Assembly: GCA_035496935.1 (NCBI GenBank)
Contig: DATJED010000010.1
Span: 499,041 to 563,040 of the forward strand
Source: Pseudopedobacter sp035496935
Lineage (GTDB): Bacteria > Bacteroidota > Bacteroidia > Sphingobacteriales > Sphingobacteriaceae
Length of the DNA: 64,000 bases
Reading direction: 5' to 3'
The translations under genes were made by a program, and so were the position numbers. A model generated the notes under the pieces. It saw nothing but the letters and a program-made list of their open reading frames with translations, had not been told where the DNA came from and searched no databases. Numbering within the stretch: the stretch's first letter is position 1; every line of letters starts with the position of its first letter. Below are positions 8,816-17,076 of this stretch, piece by piece.

Positions 8816-8942
8816 CAATTTTTTTGCTAGATAAATAATTCCTTTTTCTAAAGGTTGATTAAATGCGTTTACAAAAATGACGGAAACTAAGCGGTTTTAC
8901 TATACGCAAAACCTACTAATCGCATACGTAAAACAACGTATT

Positions 8943-9878
8943 TTATGCTTCTGAATGGGCAAGAGGAACAACTTCCAGTTTTCTTAAAAGGGAAACTTTG
9001 TTTGATACCTGCATTTTAGAATAGACATTTCGGACGTGGGTTGTAACCGTCCTTTCGGAAATAAACAGCTGTTCGCCGATGTCTTTATACTTATGACCAG
9101 CCCTAATCAATTCTATAATCTCTATTTCTCTTGTAGTCAGCTCAAAGCGGTCGTACCTTGGGTTAATTTTAGATAGCTGAGTACTTGTGAAGTCCAAAAA
9201 TTTCTCATACTCTTTTCTCGCCTTACTGATATATCTGGTAAAATACAGAACAGATATTACCACAAAGCCACCGTTGGTAATGATGACCTCCGTAAACTGG
9301 CTGATGTGGAAAAACGCTATAAAGCTCATGGCTACCCAAGGCAATATAGCACTGTATAACGCAATAATTTCCACCCGGTTATCTTGAAACTCTCTTATTT
9401 TGTATTTTTTCCAGATGGCTTTTGCAATAGCGCTTAAAATTACAAAAGAGTAAAAGCAAGGAACGATTATACCATAATCAATTGCTGTCTCAAGGTTTTT
9501 GTTGATGGCATAAAAAATCACAAAAAACACTAGGTATGGAAGCAGTAAAAAGAGTGGCACACCGTAAAGCGCATGAAATCGAATATCCTCCAGTTCAAAT
9601 CCTTTATAAAAATAATAAGGAACGTACGATGCAACGGCAAAGCCACCTCCGTACGCCAATATGTTCTGCAATATTATTGGAATACCAATATCTGGGTCAG
9701 GAAAAAGTCCGCCCGTTACATTGTAAAAAATCAGTAAGAACAATAACATTAAAAACCAGCCACGTTGCTTGTCCTGCGGTCTTGATAAGTAATGTTGTAG
9801 CTGGGATAAGAACATTACCGTTTCTATAATGACGAAGGCAAAGGTCACTATATGCATTTCTGTTCCAAAAACTTTCAT
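8943..9878 (-). CDS. Membrane-anchored LuxR-type transcription regulator
   Basis: Membrane sensor with a cytoplasmic LuxR HTH. Residues 1-220 are about seven hydrophobic helices, with no recognised extracellular domain. The C-terminus carries LTTREIEIIELIRAGHKYKD and SERTVTTHVRNVYSKM (about 240-300), a textbook LuxR DNA-binding domain. It starts 2 bases after the GNAT gene stop and lies upstream of rteC, so the three genes may be one unit. This looks like the signal-input part of ICE control, taking the place of RteA/RteB, although that is inferred. The ligand is unknown. Confidence 0.85.
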   Translation of the reverse strand: MKVFGTEMHIVTFAFVIIETVMFLSQLQHYLSRPQDKQRGWFLMLLFLLIFYNVTGGLFPDPDIGIPIILQNILAYGGGFAVASYVPYYFYKGFELEDIRFHALYGVPLFLLLPYLVFFVIFYAINKNLETAIDYGIIVPCFYSFVILSAIAKAIWKKYKIREFQDNRVEIIALYSAILPWVAMSFIAFFHISQFTEVIITNGGFVVISVLYFTRYISKARKEYEKFLDFTSTQLSKINPRYDRFELTTREIEIIELIRAGHKYKDIGEQLFISERTVTTHVRNVYSKMQVSNKVSLLRKLEVVPLAHSEA

Positions 9879-9880
9879 CT

Positions 9881-10459
9881 TTAATCCAATTTAAGGTCTC
9901 TTTTCAGAAAGAAAAGTTTATAAGAAAAATCTAATTCATGATATGTCCGGAATCCGAACTTCTCATAGAAGGGGAGGTTCTGCAAGGTTGAAGTTTCCAG
10001 ATAGACAGGCCGTTTCTCATTTTCGCTCTCCGCAATTATGTCACTTAAAAGATTTGTACCTATTCCTTGATTCTTAAGTTTTGGATCGACGCCGATAAAC
10101 CAAAGATAATAGATTGGAGTTTTGGGCTGAATTGCTTTGATCGCACTTTCCCGTTTCAGTGCTTTTCCAATGTTTTCGATTCCGATTGTTTTCAGAATGA
10201 GCTTTAAATCCAATAAAATTGAGTTAAGTGCAGTTTTTTTATCAGGATACAATATAAGTGCACATGCTTTTTTATCATCAGAAAGATATACTTTTCCAAA
10301 ACGGTGGCACATTTCAAAAGAATAATCCATCAGTGCCTCTAATCTTTTGATGCGTTTGCTATCCTGTTTTACAATGTAATTTGCGCTTTTATTGGTGTCA
10401 AAAGCCTTCGTTAAAATGTCAACTACTAAATTTTTATCCTGAGAACCAGCTTTAATCAT
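9881..10459 (-). CDS. GNAT-family N-acetyltransferase
   Basis: Acetyl-CoA-dependent acyltransferase of unknown substrate. The acetyl-CoA-binding motif lies around residues 125-140 (VDPKLKNQGIGTNLL), followed by VYLETSTLQNLPFYEKFGFRTYHEL, the usual motif B. Length 192 aa is normal. It is a cargo or accessory gene: first in a small leftward unit with the LuxR-type regulator, separated from the coupling-protein gene by 100 bases. Small-molecule detoxification or protein acetylation are both possible; the sequence does not decide. Confidence 0.8.
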   Translation of the reverse strand: MIKAGSQDKNLVVDILTKAFDTNKSANYIVKQDSKRIKRLEALMDYSFEMCHRFGKVYLSDDKKACALILYPDKKTALNSILLDLKLILKTIGIENIGKALKRESAIKAIQPKTPIYYLWFIGVDPKLKNQGIGTNLLSDIIAESENEKRPVYLETSTLQNLPFYEKFGFRTYHELDFSYKLFFLKRDLKLD

Positions 10460-10559
10460 AGGTAAATTAAATAAATGGTTAAAGGTAATTGTAACGAAAT
10501 TATAGCAGGATTAGTGTTTTTTTAATGAAAACCGCTAGGAGATCACATAGAAGGACAGC

Positions 10560-12563
10560 TTAAATATCCATCTCGTCCGCCATTTGAATTGTATTTTCAT
10601 AATCCACCGAATTTGAGATACCTTTCGAAGGCCGTAATTGTTGAGCCAAGATTTCTTGAATATCCTGCTTGATCTGTAAGTAATTTTGTTTTATCATATC
10701 GTTATTGATGGTTCTTAAAGCGGGAAGGTCTTTAAAATTACTATCCTCGATTGCAAGTTTTTGGTGATTGTTTTGGATTTGGTTGTGAAAAAGTTTAAGG
10801 TCAATTTTTTGAGAGGGATCATCCGCGACCATGCCCACAAATTCTCCAGAAGAAAGCGAAGCGATCCGAGAGACAGGAATAGCGAAATCCAACTGAGTGG
10901 AGTTGTTGGTAGATTTATTTGATGTGGTAATTGTCACACTTTGTCTTTGCTGTTTAATCTTTCCAAACCGTTCTGATAGATGCTTTGCTGTTTCTCCGGT
11001 TACCTGTCCAGAGATAACGTTCCCGACGATATTCATTAAAACATCAGCTTGCTCTTTACCGTAATCTTTTTTAAGCTGACTAAAATCCTGTACCGCCAAT
11101 GTTGTAGAGACTTTGTTCGATCTCGCTGTAGCGATCAGACTGTCGATATTGTTTAAGTAAACAGTCGGGAATTCATCGAAAATCAGACTACTCTTAATTT
11201 TATTTTTCTGATTTACCAACTTTATCAATCGAGATACATAAAGACTCAAAACCGCTCCATAAACCTGTTGCTTTTGCGGATTGTTTCCAATACAAACGAT
11301 CTTAGGCTCATCTGGATTGTTAATATCAAGCGTAAAGTCATTACCCGAAAGTACATAATAGATTGACGGCGAAACCAATCGAGCAAGGCTGATTTTAGCG
11401 CTTGCAACCTGGCCTTCCAATTGATCGAATGCCTGATTTTTCCATGCGGATATAAACGGGTTGATCAAAGCTTCTATTTCAGTTTCCTGATTTAGTAGCG
11501 TAAATAAATCATCGTAACCAACCTGCATTAATTCAATAACATGTGGAAGTGTACAAAAGCGACCATCTTCATATTTTTTTAAGTACCAAATAATCGCAGT
11601 TAAAAAATTGATAGGCGATTCCACAAAAAAATCTCCCTGCTTTTTTATCCACTCCTTATTTAAGCCGAGCATAATAGTTCTTGCAGATTCAGTAGCATCA
11701 GTGATATCGCCTAAACCATCAGGATTTAATGGATTGCAACGATGGGTTTTGCTGAGGTCATCAAAATTGATGAAGAAGAATTTAGCTTTGTTAGTTCCGT
11801 TCGCATTGGCTTTCAGCAAACGGTTGTAAGCGATTTTGGTTAGGTCATCAAATTTGAAATCGTATAAAAACATTGAAAAGCCTTTATCAATATGCTGGGT
11901 AATAATGTGCCTAATTGCAAAATACGTTTTTCCGGAACCAGGTGTGCCGGTTACCAAAATGCCACGAAATGGATTGGTGATATTGATCCAGCTTTTACGT
12001 TCAATGTTTCTATATCTGTACTTTGCAGGCAGATTGACAGAATATTCGTTCATTAACTTCCGCTCTTCCTGTGGGAACGATTCATTTTCCCTATTGAAAA
12101 CGTCCTTTAACAAGTTCGACTTAACAGATAAAGCGATCTGTCCTCCGTAGAAAAGTATCGTTAAATATCCAGTTGACGTAACCATCATATACGTCATCAT
12201 AGCGGTTTTTACCTTTTGAAGCTGAAATACCAGCTGTCCGCAAAAAAATAACGCCACGCCCATTAAAAGCAAAACCGAAGTATATTGAATGTTCCCCGCA
12301 TTTTTTCTTTTGACTTTTTTTGCAAATAGGAATATCAATAGTAAAATAAACACGTAAGCTTTTGAAACCAGCAATGAGCTAAATACGTGTGTTCGGCTGA
12401 TTTTTTCCAGAACGCGATTAGTAATATTATTCGTTAATCCCGCCTGGAGGAAAATGGAATGGCAAACTATATAAAAATGTATTAATAAAATTGTAATGGA
12501 AAGCATCCTTATAAAATCAACGATCTTTCTTAATCCCTGTTCGTTTTCTCCTGTTGATATCAT
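10560..12563 (-). CDS. mobC: Type IV coupling protein (MobC/TraG-VirD4-like)
   Basis: Inner-membrane ATPase that brings the relaxase-DNA complex to the secretion channel. The 667 residues include N-terminal hydrophobic helices (about 18-40, 68-85, 93-112, 125-150), then the Walker A motif GTPGSGKT near residue 207 and Walker B SLIFDEFPT near 461. These are followed by ARSNKVSTTLAVQDFSQLKK and NVISGQVTGETAKHLSERFG, typical VirD4 elements. It starts 1 base after the relaxase stop, giving the usual Bacteroidota mobA-mobB-mobC order. In this clade it is usually called MobC (also TraG); it is distinct from the VirB4-like TraG at 2878. Confidence 0.9.
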   Translation of the reverse strand: MISTGENEQGLRKIVDFIRMLSITILLIHFYIVCHSIFLQAGLTNNITNRVLEKISRTHVFSSLLVSKAYVFILLLIFLFAKKVKRKNAGNIQYTSVLLLMGVALFFCGQLVFQLQKVKTAMMTYMMVTSTGYLTILFYGGQIALSVKSNLLKDVFNRENESFPQEERKLMNEYSVNLPAKYRYRNIERKSWINITNPFRGILVTGTPGSGKTYFAIRHIITQHIDKGFSMFLYDFKFDDLTKIAYNRLLKANANGTNKAKFFFINFDDLSKTHRCNPLNPDGLGDITDATESARTIMLGLNKEWIKKQGDFFVESPINFLTAIIWYLKKYEDGRFCTLPHVIELMQVGYDDLFTLLNQETEIEALINPFISAWKNQAFDQLEGQVASAKISLARLVSPSIYYVLSGNDFTLDINNPDEPKIVCIGNNPQKQQVYGAVLSLYVSRLIKLVNQKNKIKSSLIFDEFPTVYLNNIDSLIATARSNKVSTTLAVQDFSQLKKDYGKEQADVLMNIVGNVISGQVTGETAKHLSERFGKIKQQRQSVTITTSNKSTNNSTQLDFAIPVSRIASLSSGEFVGMVADDPSQKIDLKLFHNQIQNNHQKLAIEDSNFKDLPALRTINNDMIKQNYLQIKQDIQEILAQQLRPSKGISNSVDYENTIQMADEMDI

Positions 12564-12564
12564 C

Positions 12565-13812
12565 TTATCTGTTTTGAGTTTGACCTTTTCTTCTTTTCTT
12601 GTGGTGTTTCTGCTTCAAGCTTTCAAACGTGGTTCCGTCATCAAATTCTGTTTTTAAGAGTGAAGTGATAAGTGGCATTGGTGTTTGAGGCTTTGTATTA
12701 GAACTGGGAAATTGATATTTCAGATATTCATTCCCCGTGATATCAGGTTTGGTAACTTTGTTAGCGTCCTGAAGATTTTTTATAAAATATGTTTCTAGGG
12801 AATTTGCAGAATAAGCTTTTCCTAAATCACTTCCCTTAAAAACTGTTTTCGAGTTATGATCGATGAACGTGACGCCGTAAAGTTTTCCTGTTTCGTTCTT
12901 GCGAAATACAACCTCAATATTTTTGTTTTTCAATGCCCGTTCAAAACCGGCTTGAGTCGCTTTTGTGACCAAAACTTCGTCTATTTTAGACTTAAGCTGA
13001 TTTCGGTGGGGTTTTCGGATTTCCTTACTGGTCTCGAAAACAGTCTCCAGTTTTTTTAATGTCGGTTTTCCTACTAATGCGCTGGCCTTGATGGGAACTC
13101 CCACTTTTTTGCTGTTCTTATCCAAAGCCCAATACAACATCCCTTGTTTTTTATACATAACGGACTCCTTAGCTCCCCGGTCGGCTACTACGTTAAAGTT
13201 TTTAAGGACCACGTTGAACTCTGCGACACTTGTAAATTTGTATTCGGCAATAACTGCTTTTACTACATTTCCGATAGCCGATTTGGTTTCACAATTCCCA
13301 TATTCCACTTTTGCAATCTTCGTGAAATCCACTGATTGTTTTTTGGATTCCGCGGGTATCAGCTTGTAATCCTGTTCAATTTCTTTTCTTGTTTCTTCGG
13401 ATTTTGTTTTACCCAGATTGTGTAAACTGATACGGTCTCCATCGGACTGGATGTTTGTAGTTACAATGTGGATGTGTGGATGCCCTGCATCTGAATGCTG
13501 ATAAACCAAGTAAGGTTGCTGGCTAAATCCAATGCCTTTCATATAATCGGAAGCAATCGCATTTAGCTTCTCCTTTGACAAGACTTCTCCGTTCGCGAAG
13601 TTCAGGGAGATGTGAACCGTATTTGTTTTGACCCGCTCATTTCTCGAAGCCAAATCCTGTAAACGAAAAAGCTTTTCATGAAAGGCTAGGTGCTTCGAGT
13701 CCTTTTGGAAACCATTTTCTCCAATCAGCGTAGCTTTGTTTTTCTCCACCTTACTTTCGTTATAATTCAATGCTCCTTTCAAACTTTTTCCGGAAATGAT
13801 TTTTGCGACCAT
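12565..13812 (-). CDS. mobB: Relaxase (MobB)
   Basis: Nicks oriT and pilots the transferred strand. The N-terminal relaxase domain has the metal-binding three-histidine motif HPHIHIVTTN near residues 112-121 and an upstream HISLNF. A candidate catalytic tyrosine is in the first 20 residues (ALNYNESK). Length is 415 aa. The C-terminal half (about 250-350) contains a second conserved unit, FERALKNKNIEVVFRKNETGKLYGVTFID, often present in this family. Its start lies inside the mobA end (34-base overlap), pointing to translational coupling. The candidate oriT lies just upstream of mobA. Confidence 0.9.
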   Translation of the reverse strand: MVAKIISGKSLKGALNYNESKVEKNKATLIGENGFQKDSKHLAFHEKLFRLQDLASRNERVKTNTVHISLNFANGEVLSKEKLNAIASDYMKGIGFSQQPYLVYQHSDAGHPHIHIVTTNIQSDGDRISLHNLGKTKSEETRKEIEQDYKLIPAESKKQSVDFTKIAKVEYGNCETKSAIGNVVKAVIAEYKFTSVAEFNVVLKNFNVVADRGAKESVMYKKQGMLYWALDKNSKKVGVPIKASALVGKPTLKKLETVFETSKEIRKPHRNQLKSKIDEVLVTKATQAGFERALKNKNIEVVFRKNETGKLYGVTFIDHNSKTVFKGSDLGKAYSANSLETYFIKNLQDANKVTKPDITGNEYLKYQFPSSNTKPQTPMPLITSLLKTEFDDGTTFESLKQKHHKKRRKGQTQNR

Positions 13813-14189
13813 AAGTCTGCGAATTGGTTAATTCTATCTTTTATTTTTCGGATGCAAGGCTCCAGTTCATTTTTGGAAACGTTCAACAGTTGTTGCCAAT
13901 GTCTGGCATCGGGCATAGCAATTACGCTGTTCAATTTCTTAACAGTCTGATTGTAATTATGCCCGATAAAATTGAGTTCCTTTCGCAACTGAATCAGCTC
14001 TTCCATTTCTTCATCCATCGATTGATTACGATAGAGCGTCGTGATTTTTTTCTCTAAAAGGACGTATCGGAAATAGGAACTCGTGTTTCTAAATCGGGTA
14101 TTATTCATCCTTTCCTGAATCTTCTCGAATTCCGATTTATTCAATCTTAACGTTACACGGATGACTCGCTTTTCAATTTTCTCTTTCAT
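13779..14189 (-). CDS. mobA: Relaxosome accessory protein (MobA, MobC-Pfam type)
   Basis: DNA-binding helper of the relaxase. The N-terminus is a ribbon-helix-helix-like segment (VIRVTLRLNKSEFEKIQERM), followed by FRNTSSYFRYVLLEKKI and the mobilisation-protein signature LRKELNFIGHNYNQTVKKLN near residues 85-105. The 136-aa size is normal. It overlaps the relaxase start by 34 bases and directly follows a 147-base non-coding stretch with nested inverted repeats, as expected for a protein that binds oriT. Confidence 0.85.
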   Translation of the reverse strand: MKEKIEKRVIRVTLRLNKSEFEKIQERMNNTRFRNTSSYFRYVLLEKKITTLYRNQSMDEEMEELIQLRKELNFIGHNYNQTVKKLNSVIAMPDARHWQQLLNVSKNELEPCIRKIKDRINQFADLWSQKSFPEKV

Positions 14190-14256
14190 TTTATCAATTT
14201 TTAAAATCCGACTTTGGAGGATTTTTCTATGACCCCGCCTGACTTCGGAAGGTAGG

Positions 14257-14291
14257 GCAAGATCCGTTTGTCTGACAAACGTACATCTTGC
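14257..14291. other. Candidate oriT: nested inverted repeats upstream of mobA
   Basis: In the 147-base gap between mobA and the next gene there is an outer inverted repeat gcaagat (14257-14263) / atcttgc (14285-14291) enclosing an inner one, cgtttgt (14265-14271) / acaaacg (14275-14281). Nested repeats beside the first relaxosome gene are typical of oriT. A smaller hairpin, cttcggaag, lies just left of it. No known nic site was recognised, so the call is structural and positional only. Confidence 0.5.
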
Positions 14292-14336
14292 TCCGACTGC
14301 TGAAACAAGACGGTACGCCTCCTCAATAAATCAGGG

Positions 14337-14573
14337 TCATCGGTTAAATAAAAGTTTTGCTTTACTTCTCAGGTAAGGATTGTCTTTCTGTTTCACCCAC
14401 ATCCTTTCGCTGGCTTTTGCTCTCCAGTTCATGAGAGATTTGCCTTTTTTGTTGAGCCATTGTCTTTTCTTGAACTCCTTAAAAAACGTTTCCGCATCTT
14501 CTTTTTCAAACCCCTTTTGAATGAAATAAATCTGAACCTCCATAAGCGATGGTATATGATTTTGCGATTCCAT
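14337..14573 (-). CDS. Small hypothetical protein next to excisionase-like gene
   Basis: A 78-residue basic protein of unknown function. The visible pattern is VQIYFIQKGFEKEDAETFFKEF followed by KRQWLNKKGKSLMNWRAKASE, which is helical and resembles the short DNA-associated ORFs paired with HTH genes in Bacteroidota mobile elements. The ATG at 14571-14573 is chosen; a TTG at 14582 overlapping the upstream stop is possible. It is cotranscribed with the HTH gene. A role in excision or as a second recombination directionality factor is inference from context. Confidence 0.65.
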   Translation of the reverse strand: MESQNHIPSLMEVQIYFIQKGFEKEDAETFFKEFKKRQWLNKKGKSLMNWRAKASERMWVKQKDNPYLRSKAKLLFNR

Positions 14574-14578
14574 TTTGA

Positions 14579-14923
14579 TCAATTATGGAGTGGAAATGCT
14601 TTGTTGGAATCAGATTTTTTGGAAGCCATCATTTGACTGATGTCTTCAAAATCGTAATAAATAGAACCACCGATTTTTGTAAATGGTAAAGTGCCATTGT
14701 CTCTCAGCGTCTGGAGAAAACCGTGAGAAATTCCAAGAAGCTTTTTTACCTCGCATGACTTGAGCCAACGCTTTCCCGGTTCACCCATGCTCTCCTTAAT
14801 AATGCGTTTAAACTCGGTGAGTATTTCGTTTTTGAAATCTGCTAAATCACCTTGGGTAATAATTTGATCTGTGGTAGGAATTAAGGGTCTAACCACTTTA
14901 GTTTGTTTGCTTATTGCTGTCAT
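14579..14923 (-). CDS. Excisionase-like helix-turn-helix protein
   Basis: Small DNA-binding protein (114 aa) with an N-terminal helical region and a C-terminal MerR/excisionase-type winged helix: WLKSCEVKKLLGISHGFLQTLRDNG, then LPFTKIGGSIYYDFEDISQMM. This is the HTH_17 form found in Xis2c/Xis2d-like proteins of CTnDOT-type elements. It is the first gene of the leftward excision/mob operon and has the 44-bp repeat 39 bases upstream of its ATG, the same arrangement as the tra operon. It probably directs excision and may regulate its own operon. Confidence 0.8.
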   Translation of the reverse strand: MTAISKQTKVVRPLIPTTDQIITQGDLADFKNEILTEFKRIIKESMGEPGKRWLKSCEVKKLLGISHGFLQTLRDNGTLPFTKIGGSIYYDFEDISQMMASKKSDSNKAFPLHN

Positions 14924-14962
14924 AACTTAAATGTTTGTTCGGCAACAAAAGAGCAAAGAATG

Positions 14963-15006
14963 AAAATAGAAACTTCACAACCTCAACCGGAGTTGTGAAG
15001 TTTTTT
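14963..15006. repeat. 44-bp ICE repeat with 12-bp inverted repeat, copy 2 (excision leader)
   Basis: Identical to 6357-6400. The perfect arms are aaacttcacaac (14970-14981) and gttgtgaagttt (14992-15003), spacer 10 bases. It lies just upstream of the excisionase-like gene. Two identical copies 8.6 kb apart, both in front of leftward ICE operons and with unlike flanks, suggest conserved function and not chance. Confidence 0.8.
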
Positions 15007-15175
15007 AATACATTTCTTCAACCAAACCAACTATTAAAATCCAATAGTTCTTTTAATCATATCAATTCGTAAAAGTTGACGACTTCTGAAACAGAAAATC
15101 ACTTCACCTTTTTCTATTAGTTTTAGATATTTTTCTATCTGTCGGTTTTAAATCCTATTTTCACTGCGAAAATAT

Positions 15176-15949
15176 ATGGAAAATTCTTTACAGAAATTTA
15201 GTACTAAGTCTGCGATAAAACATTTGGCAAAATCTTATAGTCCGTTGGATTATAGCCATAAGTTAGTAGATGATCTGCAAAATATTTATCCAGAAAATGA
15301 TTTTTCCAAATTAGATAAGCGACAATTACACGAGATAATTAATAATCTAGTTTTAAAAAGTTATGAGGGAGAGAAGTCTATCAAATATTTTCTGTTTGAT
15401 AAATTTAAACATAAAGATATCATTGCTGCATATGAAACAAAAGTTCTAGGTAGCCGAGTAGATTTCATTACAATCAATGGAGTATCTACGAGTTATGAAA
15501 TTAAGTCCAATTTAGACAATCTAGAAAAATTGGCAAAACAATCACTAGACTATATAAGAGCATTTGATTACAACTGTATTATTATAGATGAACGTCATTT
15601 GAAGAAAGCTCTTCAAATTGTTCCTCCTAATTTTGGAATTTGGTTATTTAAAGACAACAGGAGAAAAATCTATAGAAAGCCCAAAAAGAATACGTCTATT
15701 GAACCTGCAGTCCAATTAGATCTGTTGACAAAGAAGGAGTTAAAGCAATTCTTTGATCAGACATGCAGATACTCTATATTAGAGAATGTTTCTTCTAAAA
15801 ATATTAATTGTTTTTTCAAGAAAGCACTTAAAAAAAGATATAGTGAAAGATGGAACTTTATAATTAAAAATAGTAGTCAAATCTTACCTATCGACATTCA
15901 GTTTTTCTTCAAGGTCAATATCCATCCTGTTCATATATATCAGTCCTAA
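15176..15949 (+). CDS. sce7726-like protein (predicted nuclease fold), ICE cargo
   Basis: Predicted restriction-endonuclease-fold protein of the sce7726 type. The core is around residues 90-135: AAYETKVLGSRVDFITINGV, then YEIKSNLDNLEKLAKQSLDYI. This gives a D...E-x-K arrangement (Asp in SRVDF, Glu-Ile-Lys in YEIK), as in PD-(D/E)XK enzymes. The later part, IVPPNFGIWLFKD, also fits the family. It is convergent with the beta-family gene, and the two stop codons overlap (4 bases). sce7726 and sce7725/beta proteins are often neighbours, so they probably work together. Target and activity are unknown; family assignment is by motif reading. Confidence 0.65.
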   Translation: MENSLQKFSTKSAIKHLAKSYSPLDYSHKLVDDLQNIYPENDFSKLDKRQLHEIINNLVLKSYEGEKSIKYFLFDKFKHKDIIAAYETKVLGSRVDFITINGVSTSYEIKSNLDNLEKLAKQSLDYIRAFDYNCIIIDERHLKKALQIVPPNFGIWLFKDNRRKIYRKPKKNTSIEPAVQLDLLTKKELKQFFDQTCRYSILENVSSKNINCFFKKALKKRYSERWNFIIKNSSQILPIDIQFFFKVNIHPVHIYQS

Positions 15950-17070
15950 GTCAAATCTCCATCTTCAATTATAGTCCGAATGCAATGAAGATAGTGTTCC
16001 ATTGAAACTCTTTTGAATTTTGCTTGATTTTTACTGGATTCTAAATGTGTATCCATTCCATTCAGCATTGACCAACCTTTATTTTTTTCACACAGATATT
16101 CTCTACCAGAATTATTCATTCTAGTAACCGCCTCTGAACTAAGTACAGCAGGAATAATGATGTTTTCAAAATCTTCAATAGCCGGCTTTTTTGAACCTCT
16201 AAAGCCGTAAAAGTTATTGGTGGTGACATCATAAAAAACAAAGCCAGGACTTACTGTTCCACCATCTGCCAAATCATCTCTTTTAACACCAGCATAGTCA
16301 CCAAACCCAACAGCTCCCAATTGTCGAAACTGTACAACTAAAGAATTATCAGCAGTATCGATTATCTCCCCATGCTTCATACCAATATTTGTCATATTTT
16401 TATCCAATGCACTCCTAATTAGGAAAAAATGGCTCTTATCAAAGTCAGAAAGTACATTTATCATTTCCTCTATCTCCGGATCATTTATATCAACTTCGCA
16501 ATTTTCCAAATCCAATAAAATAAAATCCTGTGATTGAAACACTTTCTTTATCTGTAAAATGTCGTTCTTATAACTACTAAGGCAGGTTCGAAAGCACAGG
16601 GTCGAGTATGTTGGTCTCAAATCGTTAGCCTGTGAAACTATAGTGTTTAGCTCATTAGTTTTATGGAAATATGTAGATATTACTGGAATTACCTTATCTG
16701 ATAGAACATTAAACTTTTTCATAAAACTGGTACGAAGTTCCCGCTTATTTACTATAGATGTCATAAATGATATTACAGCAGGCTGCGTATCTTTCCTCTC
16801 TATGAAATGTGCTGGCAAGTCGACAAATACCTTTTTACTCTTTATTGCTGCGATCACAGGCAAATGAATTTCTTCGAATGTTTTAGATTTGGGCGCTTTA
16901 GGCATTGTGCCATCTTTCTTCAACTTCTTGCTTTGAACTCTTGCCATGTCATATTCTTTGATAATTTCGACATATGGATATATGTGTTTTCCAAAATCAA
17001 AGGTTGTTAGAACCTTTTGTTCCTGCTGTCTAAGTCTAAATACAGGGATATATATTGGTATACTCTCCAT
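15946..17070 (-). CDS. Beta-family / sce7725-like protein, ICE cargo
   Basis: A 374-aa cytoplasmic protein resembling the beta family / sce7725 proteins. It opens with IYIPVFRLRQQEQKVLTTF and ends with a conserved block, GAVGFGDYAGVKRDDL, followed by GGTVSPGFVFYDVTTNNFYG (about residues 255-300). Alternating strands and helices suggest a barrel-like fold; no catalytic residues can be assigned. It starts 6 bases after the stop of the HTH-ImmA gene and is therefore the third gene of the higB-like operon, and it converges on sce7726. The biochemical role is unknown. Confidence 0.65.
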   Translation of the reverse strand: MESIPIYIPVFRLRQQEQKVLTTFDFGKHIYPYVEIIKEYDMARVQSKKLKKDGTMPKAPKSKTFEEIHLPVIAAIKSKKVFVDLPAHFIERKDTQPAVISFMTSIVNKRELRTSFMKKFNVLSDKVIPVISTYFHKTNELNTIVSQANDLRPTYSTLCFRTCLSSYKNDILQIKKVFQSQDFILLDLENCEVDINDPEIEEMINVLSDFDKSHFFLIRSALDKNMTNIGMKHGEIIDTADNSLVVQFRQLGAVGFGDYAGVKRDDLADGGTVSPGFVFYDVTTNNFYGFRGSKKPAIEDFENIIIPAVLSSEAVTRMNNSGREYLCEKNKGWSMLNGMDTHLESSKNQAKFKRVSMEHYLHCIRTIIEDGDLT

Positions 17071-17076
17071 GTGTAA

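Noticed and set aside
8894..8934. Inverted repeat gttttac/gtaaaac upstream of rteC
   Set aside because: Arms are only 7 bp with a 27-base gap in an AT-rich region; it may be an operator but the support is thin.
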